A stretch of 64,000 nt of DNA from Pseudomonas sp. KU26590 (GCF_026153515.1 NZ_CP110644.1:927501-991500), one strand, 5' to 3'; shown: positions 51,286 through 59,105, counted from the stretch's first letter. Translations and numbers: made by a program. The notes: generated by a model from the sequence alone, not told the origin.

Positions 51286-52170
51286 ATGCGAATGCGCCTT
51301 ATGCTGTTGGGCGGCGGGAATGCCCTCGGGCAGGCGTTGATTCGTCTAGGTGCCGAGGAGAACATTGGATTCCTCGCGCCGCGTCCACCCCAAGACGGTT
51401 GGGATGCGGCAAGCCTGACGCAACTGCTCGATGACACCCGCCCGGATGCCTTGATCAATCTTGCTTACTACTTCGACTGGTTTCAGGCGGAGAAAGTGAG
51501 CGCTGACCGGCTGGATAATCAGGAACGCTCCGTCGAGCGTCTCGCTGAGCTGTGCCAGCACCACAATATTGTCCTCGTTCAACCGTCCAGCTACCGCGTG
51601 TTCGACGGTTCGCGGGCGACGGCCTACAGCGAAAAAGACGAGCCCGTGCCGCTGGGTTCCCGTGGTCAGGCCTTGTGGCGCATTGAGCAAAGCGTGCGTG
51701 CCACCTGCCCGCAGCATGTGCTGCTGCGTTTCGGCTGGCTGCTCGACGATAGTGCCGAAGGCGTACTCGGACGCTTCCTTAGCCGCGCTGAAACTCCCGG
51801 TGAACTGCTGCTGGCAGACGACCGTCGTGGTAATCCGACCCCGGTCGACGACGCCGCGAGGGTTATCATTTCGGTGCTCAAACAGCTCGATTGCGCCGCG
51901 CCGCTGTGGGGCACTTATCATTACGCCGGGCACGAAGCGACCACGCCACTGGCGTTCGGTCAGGCCGTATTGACCGAAGCTCGCCTGCTGCGCCCGCTGG
52001 CGATCGAGGTACCTACCGCGCAGGCCCACGCCGCGCGTCCGGACGCCAGCGAAGAGCCGCAGAACGCCGTGCTCGCCTGCAAGAAAATCCTTCACACCTT
52101 CGGTATCAAGCCACGCGCCTGGCGTGCTGGCTTGCCCAATCTACTGGACCGCTATTACCGCCATGTCTGA
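51286..52170 (+). CDS. SDR-family sugar-nucleotide-binding protein, RmlD-like (PA4069-type)
   Basis: A 294-residue extended short-chain dehydrogenase/reductase relative. The N-terminal nucleotide-binding glycine motif is LLGGGNALGQAL. Further residues (LVQPSSYRVFDG; YSEKDEPVPLGSRGQALWRIEQ) resemble RmlD-type reductases, but the usual catalytic Y-x3-K is replaced by a region I cannot align with confidence. It overlaps the next gene by 8 bases, so translation is coupled. The start is ATG at 51286, with a second ATG at 51292. Function not known. Confidence 0.75.
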   Translation: MRMRLMLLGGGNALGQALIRLGAEENIGFLAPRPPQDGWDAASLTQLLDDTRPDALINLAYYFDWFQAEKVSADRLDNQERSVERLAELCQHHNIVLVQPSSYRVFDGSRATAYSEKDEPVPLGSRGQALWRIEQSVRATCPQHVLLRFGWLLDDSAEGVLGRFLSRAETPGELLLADDRRGNPTPVDDAARVIISVLKQLDCAAPLWGTYHYAGHEATTPLAFGQAVLTEARLLRPLAIEVPTAQAHAARPDASEEPQNAVLACKKILHTFGIKPRAWRAGLPNLLDRYYRHV

Positions 52171-53092
52171 TGCTCCTGTCCTCATCACCGGCGGCGCCGG
52201 TTTCATCGGTTCGCACCTGACTGACGCGCTGCTCGCCAAAGGCTATGCGGTGCGCATTCTCGACGACCTGTCCACTGGCAAGCGCAGCAACCTGCCGCTG
52301 GACAACCCGCGCGTCGAGTTGATCGAAGGGGATGTGGCCGATGCCGCGCTGGTGGCCCGGGCGGCGCTGGGTTGCCAGGCCGTTGCGCATCTGGCTGCCG
52401 TCGCGTCGGTACAGGCCTCGGTGGATGACCCGGTGAAGACGCACCAGAGCAATTTCATCGGCACGCTGAATGTCTGCGAAGCGATGCGCCAGGCCGGTAT
52501 CAAACGCGTAGTGTTTGCTTCAAGCGCCGCGGTTTACGGCAACAACGGTGAAGGCGAGGCCATCACCGAGGACACGCCAAAAGCACCGCTGACCCCGTAT
52601 GCGTCGGACAAGCTGGCCGGTGAGCACTACTTCGATTTCTATCGCCGCCAGCACGGTTTCGAGCCTGTGGTGTTTCGCTTCTTCAATATCTTCGGCCCGC
52701 GCCAGGACCCTTCGTCGCCGTACTCCGGCGTGATCAGCATCTTCGCGGAGCGTGCCGTGAAAGACCTGCCGATTGCAGTGTTCGGCGACGGCGAGCAAAC
52801 GCGGGATTTCTTCTACGTCGAGGACTTGGTTGACCTCGTGGTGCAGGGGATCGAAATGCAGACGGTGGCAGAGGGCGCAGTCAATGTCGGCCTGAACGCG
52901 ACAACGTCGCTGAATGAGCTGCTGGGCGCCCTTGCCGAGGTGGTCGGGAGTCTGCCGCCGGTGAGCTACCTTCCGGCGCGCTCGGGTGACATCAAGCATT
53001 CACGGGCGAGCAATCAGCGTTTGCTTGAGCGCTTTGAAGTGCCCGAGCCGACGCCGCTGAAAGTCGGGCTGGCGCGGCTGCTGGGGCGCTGA
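52163..53092 (+). CDS. NAD-dependent sugar-nucleotide epimerase (GalE/WbpP-like)
   Basis: A 309-residue extended SDR enzyme that probably epimerises a UDP-sugar. The NAD-binding motif GGAGFIGS is at 10-17, the catalytic serine region ASSAAVYGN is at 119-127, and Y146-x3-K150 is the active-site pair (PYASDK). RFFNIFGPRQDP and GDGEQTRDFFYVEDLVD are family signatures. The substrate cannot be told from sequence. It overlaps the preceding SDR gene and matches the PA4069-PA4068 pair of P. aeruginosa. The terminator follows at once. Confidence 0.88.
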   Translation: MSDAPVLITGGAGFIGSHLTDALLAKGYAVRILDDLSTGKRSNLPLDNPRVELIEGDVADAALVARAALGCQAVAHLAAVASVQASVDDPVKTHQSNFIGTLNVCEAMRQAGIKRVVFASSAAVYGNNGEGEAITEDTPKAPLTPYASDKLAGEHYFDFYRRQHGFEPVVFRFFNIFGPRQDPSSPYSGVISIFAERAVKDLPIAVFGDGEQTRDFFYVEDLVDLVVQGIEMQTVAEGAVNVGLNATTSLNELLGALAEVVGSLPPVSYLPARSGDIKHSRASNQRLLERFEVPEPTPLKVGLARLLGR

Positions 53093-53104
53093 AATCCACG
53101 CAGC

Positions 53105-53134
53105 AAAAAGGCACCGATGAGGTGCCTTTTTTGT
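53105..53134. terminator. Bidirectional terminator between the epimerase gene and oprG
   Basis: AAAAAGGCACC / GGTGCCTTTTT, loop GATGA, T-rich on the right and A-rich on the left. It serves both converging genes, 12 bases after the epimerase stop and 24 before the oprG stop. Confidence 0.93.
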
Positions 53135-53158
53135 GCCTGCTCGTTGGGGCGCAAGCGC

Positions 53159-53845
53159 TTAGAACTTGTAGCCCACGCCAACCATGTACACCCACGGGTC
53201 GACGTCTACGTTCACTTTGGTCCGTCCGACGCCCAGCGCCGACGGGCCGTCCAGCGTGGCTTGGGTGTCGATGTCCACGTACCACATGGCGGCGTTGAGC
53301 ATGATCTTGTCCGTCAGCATGTAGTCCGCGCCAATCTGACCGGCCCATCCCCAGGAGTTCTTGATGTGCAGGTTGTTCATGCCCTGGCCTTTGCGTTCGC
53401 TGCTCAGGTTTTCATCGTAGAACCAGGTGTAGTTCACGCCGAGACCGGCATAGGGCTGGAATTTCGACGTCGCGTCCATCGGGTAGTACTGCAGCGACAG
53501 GGTCGGCGGCAGTTGTTTCACGTTCGCCAGCTTGCCGTCCAGCCCCGGGCCCAGGCCTTTGATCCCGACGGTGTGCTGGAACGGCGTTGCCGCCAGCAGC
53601 TCAAGGCCCACGTGATCGGTGAGCATGTAGGCGAAGGTCAGGCCCAACTGAGTGTCGCTGGTCAGCGTCGCTTTAGTGCCCGGGACCTTGGCGCCATCGA
53701 GCTTCAGGTTTCCGCTGTCTTCATTGGGCGCCGTCGTGGCAGAACCGGCGCGAACGATAAAATCACCGGCCTGGTGAGCGTGAGCAGCGAGGGGGATACC
53801 GAGTGCAAGCGCGAGCAGGGGCGCGCTGAGCAGGTACTTGTGCAT
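53159..53845 (-). CDS. oprG: Outer membrane protein OprG (OmpW family)
   Basis: An eight-stranded outer-membrane beta-barrel channel of the OmpW family for small hydrophobic molecules. The 228-residue precursor has a signal peptide ending near residue 23 (LALALGIPLAAHAHQAGDF), family motifs PFQHTVG and QYYPMDATSKFQPYAGLGVNYTWFYDE, and a C-terminal aromatic residue (VYMVGVGYKF) needed for barrel assembly. An ANR/FNR-type box sits upstream at the exact spacing for activation; in P. aeruginosa oprG is induced under low oxygen and by iron through ANR. Confidence 0.94.
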   Translation of the reverse strand: MHKYLLSAPLLALALGIPLAAHAHQAGDFIVRAGSATTAPNEDSGNLKLDGAKVPGTKATLTSDTQLGLTFAYMLTDHVGLELLAATPFQHTVGIKGLGPGLDGKLANVKQLPPTLSLQYYPMDATSKFQPYAGLGVNYTWFYDENLSSERKGQGMNNLHIKNSWGWAGQIGADYMLTDKIMLNAAMWYVDIDTQATLDGPSALGVGRTKVNVDVDPWVYMVGVGYKF

Positions 53846-53878
53846 GGGGGCTCCGTAAGGGCATGAAAAAGATGCCGT

Positions 53879-53920
53879 ATGTTACGAAGCGTCCAGGTCG
53901 CGGTTTTTGACCTGGCTCAA
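53879..53920 (-). promoter_or_regulatory. ANR/FNR-type box and -10 element upstream of oprG
   Basis: The minus strand carries TTGAGCCAGGTCAA at 53920-53907, i.e. TTGA-N6-TCAA, the FNR/ANR core. TAACAT at 53884-53879 fits a -10 box. A start near 53872 puts the centre of the ANR site at -41.5, the class II activator position, with about 27 bases of leader. The rest of the 311-base gap to 54156 holds one REP pair and no gene. Confidence 0.75.
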
Positions 53921-54028
53921 TGAAAAAGCGATTAATTAAGTGGTATTGGCGTCGGGCTATGGGGGCATGAGTGATGCACTGGCCCTGCACGGCAGGCCCT
54001 TGGAATTGGCGATGAACAGCGATTCACT

Positions 54029-54113
54029 GTAGGAGCCGGCTTGCTGGCGAACGCATCAGGTCAGTCGCTGCAACATTGGCTGACCTGCCGGGTTCGCCAG
54101 CAAGCCGGCTCCT
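54029..54113. repeat. REP palindrome pair (REPIN) between oprG and the DUF3299 gene
   Basis: GTAGGAGCCGGCTTGCTGGCGAA at 54029-54051 and its inverse at 54093-54113, 41 bases apart, the same class and spacing as the unit at 46528. Confidence 0.9.
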
Positions 54114-54156
54114 TGATCAGCGCCCAATCGAGTTCATCGGTGCCTGGAATAAGCTT

Positions 54157-54681
54157 TCACTGCTCATCCGGCATCTCGTACACCAGAATCTTGTCCGCTT
54201 CCATCTGGTAACCGGCATCGGCCAATTCGCTGGTTGAGGATTTAACCTGCATCGGGCCTTCGATCCAGTAAGGCTGGTACAGCTCGTCCACCTTGACGCC
54301 CAACTCGCTGGTCACGTGGACGATCTGATTGGGCGGCGGTGGTGGCACGTGAATGCAGGCGCCAAAATACGGTACCAGGAGAAACTCAGTCACCCGGCCT
54401 TCCTCGCTGACTTCCAGCGGCACGATGTAACCCGGCAGCCGCACTCGCTCGCCGTCCAGCGACTTGACCACCGGCGCATGGGGCGCCAGTTGATGGGCGG
54501 CGGGCGCGGACTCGACGGACAGGGTGTCCGCCAGGCTCGACAGGTTATGGATCGGCGCGGTGATCAGCTTCACCGGCGGCGCGTCGGGCGGAATCATTTC
54601 CTGCCACGTCAGCACGCGCAGGTCCTGGGCCCACAACGGCGTCGCGGCGAGCACTAACAGCAGCATCCAACCCATCCGCAT
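54157..54681 (-). CDS. DUF3299 exported protein (PA4066-type)
   Basis: A 174-residue protein with a signal peptide (MRMGWMLLLVLAATPLWAQDLR), predicted periplasmic. Conserved DUF3299 features are LTWQEMIPP, RLPGYIVPLE and LVPYFGACIHVPPPPPNQIVHV with its single cysteine. Role unknown. It is the last gene of a four-gene operon with an ABC transporter and a His-rich protein; in P. aeruginosa this set responds to zinc starvation as far as I recall. GAGG precedes the ATG at 54681, 10 bases after the permease stop; the frame is open upstream. Confidence 0.85.
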   Translation of the reverse strand: MRMGWMLLLVLAATPLWAQDLRVLTWQEMIPPDAPPVKLITAPIHNLSSLADTLSVESAPAAHQLAPHAPVVKSLDGERVRLPGYIVPLEVSEEGRVTEFLLVPYFGACIHVPPPPPNQIVHVTSELGVKVDELYQPYWIEGPMQVKSSTSELADAGYQMEADKILVYEMPDEQ

Positions 54682-54691
54682 CACAACGACC

Positions 54692-55957
54692 TCATAAACG
54701 AATCGACAACCCGTCTGCCAGCGACTGGCGATAGGCACGCCACGCGGGCACGGTGCCCATCAACACGGCAGCGCCGAGAATGCCTGCCAGCAGCGTCCAT
54801 TCGTAGGCGCTGGGCAGGGACAGCGGCAGATACAAACCGTAATTGGCCTGCACGTAACCCTGCGCGGAGGCGATGCCGATGTAAAGCAGCGCCAGTCCGC
54901 AGACCGAACCCCCCAGCGCCAGGGCGAACGCTTCCAGTACCAGCAGGCTGGCGATATGCCAAGGCCGTGCGCCCACCGAGCGCAGAATCGCCATCTCCCG
55001 ACGCCGCTCGTTCAGACTCGTGAGAATCGCCGTGAGCATGCCGATCAGCCCGGTCAAAACAACGAACAACGAGATCACGAACAGCGCTTTTTCAGCCGTG
55101 CCCATCAGGCTCCACAGCTCCTGCAGCGCCACCCCCGGCAGAATCGCCAACATCGGCTCACCCCGAAACTCGTTGATGTCGCGCTGCACGGCGAAGGTCG
55201 CGATCTTGCTGTTCAGCCCGAGCATGAAGGCGGTGATGGCGGTGGGCGTGAGGTCCATGTTGCGTGCCTGATCGGCGCTGATCCGCCCGGCCCCTTGTGC
55301 CGGCACGCCGTTGTGCCAGTCGATGTGAATCGCCTCCATGCCGCCCAGGCTGATGTGCAGCGTGCGATCCACCGGCGTGCCGGTTCGTTTGAGAATGCCG
55401 ACGACGGTGAACGGCTTGTCGTCATGCTTGACCAGGCTCACCGTCGCGACGCCGTGGGCCAGCACCAGTTTGTCGCCGAGCTTGTAATGCAGCGCGTCCG
55501 CCACTTCCGCACCGAGCACCACTTCAAACGGGTCAGTGGCAAACGGCCGGCCGTCTGCCAGCGCCAGGTGCTGCTGACGACCGTACTGGTAATGCTCGAA
55601 GTACGATTCGTTGGTGCCCATCACCCGATAGCCGCGATGGCTGTCACCCAGGGAAATCGGGATCGCCCACTTCACCTGCTTGCTGTTGGCGAAGTGCTCG
55701 AAGCTGTCCCAGCGAATGTTATTGGTGGCGTTGCCGATGCGGAACACCGAGTAGAGCAGCAGGTTGACCGAGCCCGAGCGCGCGCCGACGATCAGGTCCG
55801 TGCCGCTGATGGTGCTGGCAAAGCTGGTGCGCGCTTCGGTGCGCACCCGTTCGACCGCCAGCAGCAGGCAGACGGAGAGAGCGATGGCGAACGCGGTGAG
55901 CAATGCAGTGAAGCGGCGGTTGGCGAGGCTGGCCAGCGCCAGACGAAGAAGATACAT
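54692..55957 (-). CDS. ABC transporter permease, FtsX/MacB-like (PA4065-type)
   Basis: A 421-residue inner-membrane protein with one N-terminal membrane span (about 17-35, LTAFAIALSVCLLLAVERV), a large periplasmic domain and three C-terminal spans (from about 306: ALFVISLFVVLTGLIGMLTAIL), the FtsX/MacB/LolCE layout. ELNERRREMAILRSVGARPWHI-type motif LNERRREMAILRSVGAR is the coupling helix. Such permeases move substrates from the periplasm or the membrane rather than importing them. Start at MYLLRLALASLANRRF, one base after the ATPase stop; the frame is open upstream in that gene. Confidence 0.88.
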   Translation of the reverse strand: MYLLRLALASLANRRFTALLTAFAIALSVCLLLAVERVRTEARTSFASTISGTDLIVGARSGSVNLLLYSVFRIGNATNNIRWDSFEHFANSKQVKWAIPISLGDSHRGYRVMGTNESYFEHYQYGRQQHLALADGRPFATDPFEVVLGAEVADALHYKLGDKLVLAHGVATVSLVKHDDKPFTVVGILKRTGTPVDRTLHISLGGMEAIHIDWHNGVPAQGAGRISADQARNMDLTPTAITAFMLGLNSKIATFAVQRDINEFRGEPMLAILPGVALQELWSLMGTAEKALFVISLFVVLTGLIGMLTAILTSLNERRREMAILRSVGARPWHIASLLVLEAFALALGGSVCGLALLYIGIASAQGYVQANYGLYLPLSLPSAYEWTLLAGILGAAVLMGTVPAWRAYRQSLADGLSIRL

Positions 55958-55958
55958 C

Positions 55959-56669
55959 TCAAACCTCTGCGGCGACGGCGGCGCGATTGAGTTCGGCCAG
56001 CGACAGGTTGCGATCGAACAGCGGCGCCAGGCTTTGATCGTGGCTGACGAACAGCAGGCTGGCGCCGGCCTCGCGGCATTCGGCGAACAGCAACTGAATG
56101 AATGCTTCGCGGGCGTCGGCATCCAGCGCCGACGTAGGTTCGTCGGCGATCACCAGTTCCGGCTGGCCGATCAGGGCGCGTGCGGCAGCGACGCGCTGCT
56201 GCTGACCGATGGACAGCGAGTCGGCGCGGCGGCTGAGCATTTCAGGGTCTTTCAAGCCCAGGTGAGCGAGCAGCGTTTCAGCCGCTTTATCGACGCTGCC
56301 GTGGCGCTGGGTCGCCCGCTGGGTGCGTAATGTGGAAAAGCGGCACGGCAGCTCGACGTTCTCGCGCACCGACAAAAACGGCAGCAGGTTGAACTGCTGG
56401 AAAATGTAGCCCGTGTGATCGACGCGAAACCGGTCCCGCGCCCCGGCCGAGAGCTGTGTCAGCTCCTGACCAAGCAGGCGAACGCTGCCGCGGCTGGGGC
56501 GCTGCACACCGCCCAGCAGACCCAGCAGCGTGGTTTTGCCGCTACCGCTCGGGCCTTTGAGGAACAGGGTTTCGCCGGCATCGAGGCGAAACGCCGGAAT
56601 GTCCAGCAGCTGCGGATGCCCCGGCCAGCTGAAGCCGAGTTCGGACAATTCAATGAGCGCTTGAGTCAT
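55959..56669 (-). CDS. ABC transporter ATP-binding protein, LolD/MacB-like (PA4064-type)
   Basis: A 236-residue cytoplasmic ATPase. Walker A GPSGSGKTT at 39-47, signature LSIGQQQ at 152-158, Walker B ELVIADEP at 171-178 and switch H210 (SHD) are intact. Q-loop FQQFNLLPFLSVREN is of the LolD/MacB type. It is paired with the downstream FtsX-like permease. The ATG at 56669 is chosen over a GTG two codons earlier. It follows the DUF2796 gene on the same strand after 63 bases. Confidence 0.9.
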   Translation of the reverse strand: MTQALIELSELGFSWPGHPQLLDIPAFRLDAGETLFLKGPSGSGKTTLLGLLGGVQRPSRGSVRLLGQELTQLSAGARDRFRVDHTGYIFQQFNLLPFLSVRENVELPCRFSTLRTQRATQRHGSVDKAAETLLAHLGLKDPEMLSRRADSLSIGQQQRVAAARALIGQPELVIADEPTSALDADAREAFIQLLFAECREAGASLLFVSHDQSLAPLFDRNLSLAELNRAAVAAEV

Positions 56670-56732
56670 GACCACACGTGCGTCTGAAAAGTGATCGACC
56701 GGGAAGCCCGGTCGCGGATAGAACGTTGCTGG

Positions 56733-57311
56733 TTAAAACTTGATCACCGGATTGCTCGGACGCACTTCGGCGCCCATCTGGCGTTTCGGCGTCACCAGTT
56801 GCACTTGAATGGTCTGGGTGGCCGGGAAGATTTTGAACAGCTGGGTCAGGTCGAGCTTGTTGAGCACGTTCGGCGCGCTGCAGGTGAACTGATAGTGGCC
56901 GTGAATTTCGCTGTGCTCGTGGTCAGCCGCGTCGCCCTCGGCGTGGTCGTGATCGTCGTCATCCTTGTCGCCGAACAGCGTGCTTTCAACCCGCTGTTTG
57001 GTGGCGGTGCATCCTGCCGCTTCCGGAAGACTGAACAGCGCGTGGGGCTTGAGCAGGGTTTCCTTGGCCAGGGCCAGGGTCATCTTGTCTGCGTCGGTCG
57101 TCGCCGGATGCTCGAAGCCGACGATGTTCATCGCCGGCGTGTCGAGCTCCAGTTCCAGCGTGCGCCCGTCCAGCGCCATATCCAGCCGCGCGACACCGTG
57201 CACGTGCGCGCCGAGGCTGCCGTGCTCATGATCGTGGTCATGTTCATCGGCCGCGTGGGCGACGGCGAGGGGCAGCAAGGCGAAGGGCAGGGCGAGTAGC
57301 AAACGACGCAT
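56733..57311 (-). CDS. DUF2796 His-rich periplasmic protein (PA4063-type)
   Basis: A 192-residue protein with a signal peptide (about 1-20, LLLALPFALLPLAVAHA) and two histidine- and aspartate-rich stretches: EHDHDHEHG right after the signal peptide and DKDDDDHDHAEGDAADHEHSEIHGH in the middle. These look like metal-binding segments of the kind found in periplasmic zinc carriers. The core is DUF2796. It is the first gene of the DUF2796-ABC-DUF3299 operon and lies behind a Zur-like box. Zinc binding is an inference. Confidence 0.88.
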   Translation of the reverse strand: MRRLLLALPFALLPLAVAHAADEHDHDHEHGSLGAHVHGVARLDMALDGRTLELELDTPAMNIVGFEHPATTDADKMTLALAKETLLKPHALFSLPEAAGCTATKQRVESTLFGDKDDDDHDHAEGDAADHEHSEIHGHYQFTCSAPNVLNKLDLTQLFKIFPATQTIQVQLVTPKRQMGAEVRPSNPVIKF

Positions 57312-57348
57312 GGGGGAAAGCTCCGGAGGCAGGTCTGAAATTTGTTAT

Positions 57349-57361
57349 GTGATCTTATAAC
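57349..57361. promoter_or_regulatory. Zur-like operator upstream of the DUF2796 operon
   Basis: GTGATCTTATAAC matches the Zur core GTTATANTATAAC at all but two positions. Around it lies TTGTTAT-N8-ATAACAA, a wider palindrome at 57342-57363. It is 38 bases before the DUF2796 start and overlaps a minus-strand -10-like TATAAG, so binding would block transcription. The match is by eye. Confidence 0.6.
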
Positions 57362-57450
57362 AATGTGTTGCGCGGTTTCTTAACTTTTTCAAGCGACCCT
57401 GTCCGATCCTGTGGGACCATGCCGGTCCGCCTTATCAGAGGACACACACC

Positions 57451-57804
57451 ATGCTGCGAATCCGTGGAACCGTCGGCGATCTGCCGGTGGATCTGACTGT
57501 GGAAATGGACGACGCCGATTGGGCTCGGCTGGGCATTCAGCTGGGCGCGCAGGTTCAGGAAACGTCGGCGCCAACGGATACGTCCGTCAAGCCTGCGGCC
57601 AGTCGCAATGATGCTGTCTGGGACATCGCTCAGGAGCTGCTACGCAAAGCAGGTCACCTGACCGGGCCGGATCTGCTCGGTCAGCTCGAAGGTCTGTCGG
57701 GCAGCACCGCTGCGGGCAAACGCCTGATGGTGCGCATGCGTCACAGCGCCAATGTCAAAGTGGAAAGCCAGGGCGACACGCCGGTGTATCGCTGGGTTGA
57801 GTGA
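57451..57804 (+). CDS. Conserved hypothetical protein (PA4062-type)
   Basis: A 117-residue soluble protein that I do not recognise beyond its conserved position in Pseudomonas. An N-terminal beta-rich part (MLRIRGTVGDLPVDLTVEMDDADWARL) is followed by a helix-rich part (DAVWDIAQELLRKAGHLTGPDLLGQLEGLSG) and a basic segment (KRLMVRMRHSANVKVE). The last two resemble small helical nucleic-acid or protein-binding motifs, but no family assignment is safe. It is divergent from the DUF2796 operon; the 139-base gap holds the Zur-like box. Confidence 0.75.
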   Translation: MLRIRGTVGDLPVDLTVEMDDADWARLGIQLGAQVQETSAPTDTSVKPAASRNDAVWDIAQELLRKAGHLTGPDLLGQLEGLSGSTAAGKRLMVRMRHSANVKVESQGDTPVYRWVE

Positions 57805-57806
57805 TA

Positions 57807-57831
57807 CACACGGGCGTTTTGGACCCGTGTG
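57807..57831. terminator. Hairpin after the PA4062-type gene
   Basis: CACACGGG / CCCGTGTG, loop CGTTTTGGA, directly after the stop. There is no U-tract, so it may be a weak terminator or RNA-stabilising stem. Its 3' arm overlaps the next repeat. Confidence 0.55.
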
Positions 57832-57922
57832 GGACCGGCTTTAGCCGGGAAGGCGTCATCCGTCACACCACAAAATTGAGGGTGCTCATGCGGGCCTCTT
57901 CCCGGCTAAAGCCGGTCCCACA
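57828..57922. repeat. Inverted repeat of a second REP class
   Basis: TGTGGGACCGGCTTTAGCCGG... at 57828-57852 and its exact inverse at 57898-57922 form a perfect 25-bp arm pair across 45 bases. The arm differs from the GTAGGAGCC class. A further diverged arm, AGGACCGGCTTCAGCCGAGAA, lies at 57965-57985. Confidence 0.88.
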
Positions 57923-57987
57923 AGTAAACCGCGTACATTCCTTGGGACTGGCTCGGTCTATCAAAGGACCGGCTTCAGCCGAGAAGG

Positions 57988-58860
57988 CTAGTAAAGCGCC
58001 GCAAACAACCGACGACGATACGTCGTGACCAACGGGTGATCATTGCCCAGCAAGTCGAACACCTGCAGCAGCGTTTTGTGCGGCTGGCCTTCGTTGTAGC
58101 TGCGGTTGCGGATGAACAGCTTGAGCAACCCTTCCAGCGCGGCTTCGTATTGCTGACGGGACAATTGCTGGATCGCCAGCTGGTGCGCGGCTTCATCGTC
58201 CTGCGGGTTCTGGGCCAGGCGCGATTTCAACTCGGCAACGTCAGGCAGCGCGGCGGCTTCAGCCAGAAACGTCAATTGCGCCTTGGCCCCGGCCAGCGCG
58301 GCTTTGTGCTCATCGCTCTTGACCGCGTCCAGCACTGTACGGGCTTCCGTCAGTTCGCCGCGTTCGGCCAGGCAGCGCGCATACAGAATCAGCGCAGCAG
58401 CGTTGGTGTTGTCCTCGGCGAGGATGGTTTGCAGAACCGCTTCGGCTTCGGCGAAATGACTCTCGGCAAACATCGCCTGCGCGGTTTTCAGCGGGTCGGC
58501 GGCGGCCGGCGGCGGCATCTGCACATGGGGCTCAAGCAGCGCGCGGATTTGCGATTCAGGCTGGGCGCCGGAGAACCCGTCCACCGGCTGACCGTCCTTA
58601 AACAGCACCACGGTGGGCAGGCTGCGAATGCCGAAGCGCGCCACGATGTCCTGTTCAGCGTCGCAATCGACCTTGGCCAGCAGCAGTTCGCCCTGATAAC
58701 TCTCGGTAATCTGCTGCAACAGCGGCATCAGCACCTTGCACGGCGCACACCACTCGGCCCAGAAATCCACCAGCACGGGTTGGTGAAAGGAATTCTCGAT
58801 GACCATCTGATCGAAAGTGGCGGTGGTCGCATCGAAGATGTACGGCGTTTCCTGGCTCAT
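57988..58860 (-). CDS. cnoX: Thioredoxin-domain co-chaperone CnoX (YbbN)
   Basis: A 290-residue protein with an N-terminal thioredoxin domain (1-105) and a C-terminal TPR-like region (about 120-290, ending YRRRLFAALY). E. coli CnoX works with GroEL and DnaK and protects substrates under chlorine stress. E. coli CnoX has SQHC in place of the thioredoxin active site; here WCAPC at 37-41 is a full redox motif, so oxidoreductase activity is likely as well. ATG at 58860. Confidence 0.9.
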   Translation of the reverse strand: MSQETPYIFDATTATFDQMVIENSFHQPVLVDFWAEWCAPCKVLMPLLQQITESYQGELLLAKVDCDAEQDIVARFGIRSLPTVVLFKDGQPVDGFSGAQPESQIRALLEPHVQMPPPAAADPLKTAQAMFAESHFAEAEAVLQTILAEDNTNAAALILYARCLAERGELTEARTVLDAVKSDEHKAALAGAKAQLTFLAEAAALPDVAELKSRLAQNPQDDEAAHQLAIQQLSRQQYEAALEGLLKLFIRNRSYNEGQPHKTLLQVFDLLGNDHPLVTTYRRRLFAALY

Positions 58861-58954
58861 CGCTGGTCTCGAAGTAAGGCTTGATGGCGCGAACTATAAA
58901 GGGCTGGGGGGATTGTCGAAAGCGCGACAGCAGATGTGCGGTTTGCCGATGACC

Positions 58955-59087
58955 TGTGGGAGCGTGGCTTGTCCCGGGATCGGCGACGAAGTCGTCGTAA
59001 AACGGGTCAACTGGGTAAGGCTGACGCACCGTGTTGGGTGGGTTGCTGCCGCTGCGCGCCAGATCGCGGGACAAGCCACGCTCCTAC
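58955..59087. repeat. Long REP-type inverted unit with inner hairpin
   Basis: TGTGGGAGCGTGGCTTGTCCC at 58955-58975 faces its inverse, GGGACAAGCCACGCTCCTAC, at 59068-59087. The loop is longer than in the other units and contains CGACGA-AG-TCGTCG (58984-58997), a short internal hairpin. The rest of the 245-base gap between cnoX and the methyltransferase gene shows no gene. Confidence 0.85.
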
Positions 59088-59105
59088 GGGGTGGGTCAGG
59101 TCAGC

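Noticed and set aside
57801..58028. A 75-codon frame after the PA4062-type gene
   Set aside because: It consists of REP palindrome sequence.
46528..59087. CRISPR-like repeated elements
   Set aside because: The repeats are paired inverted palindromes between genes, without regular spacers or cas genes; they are REPINs.
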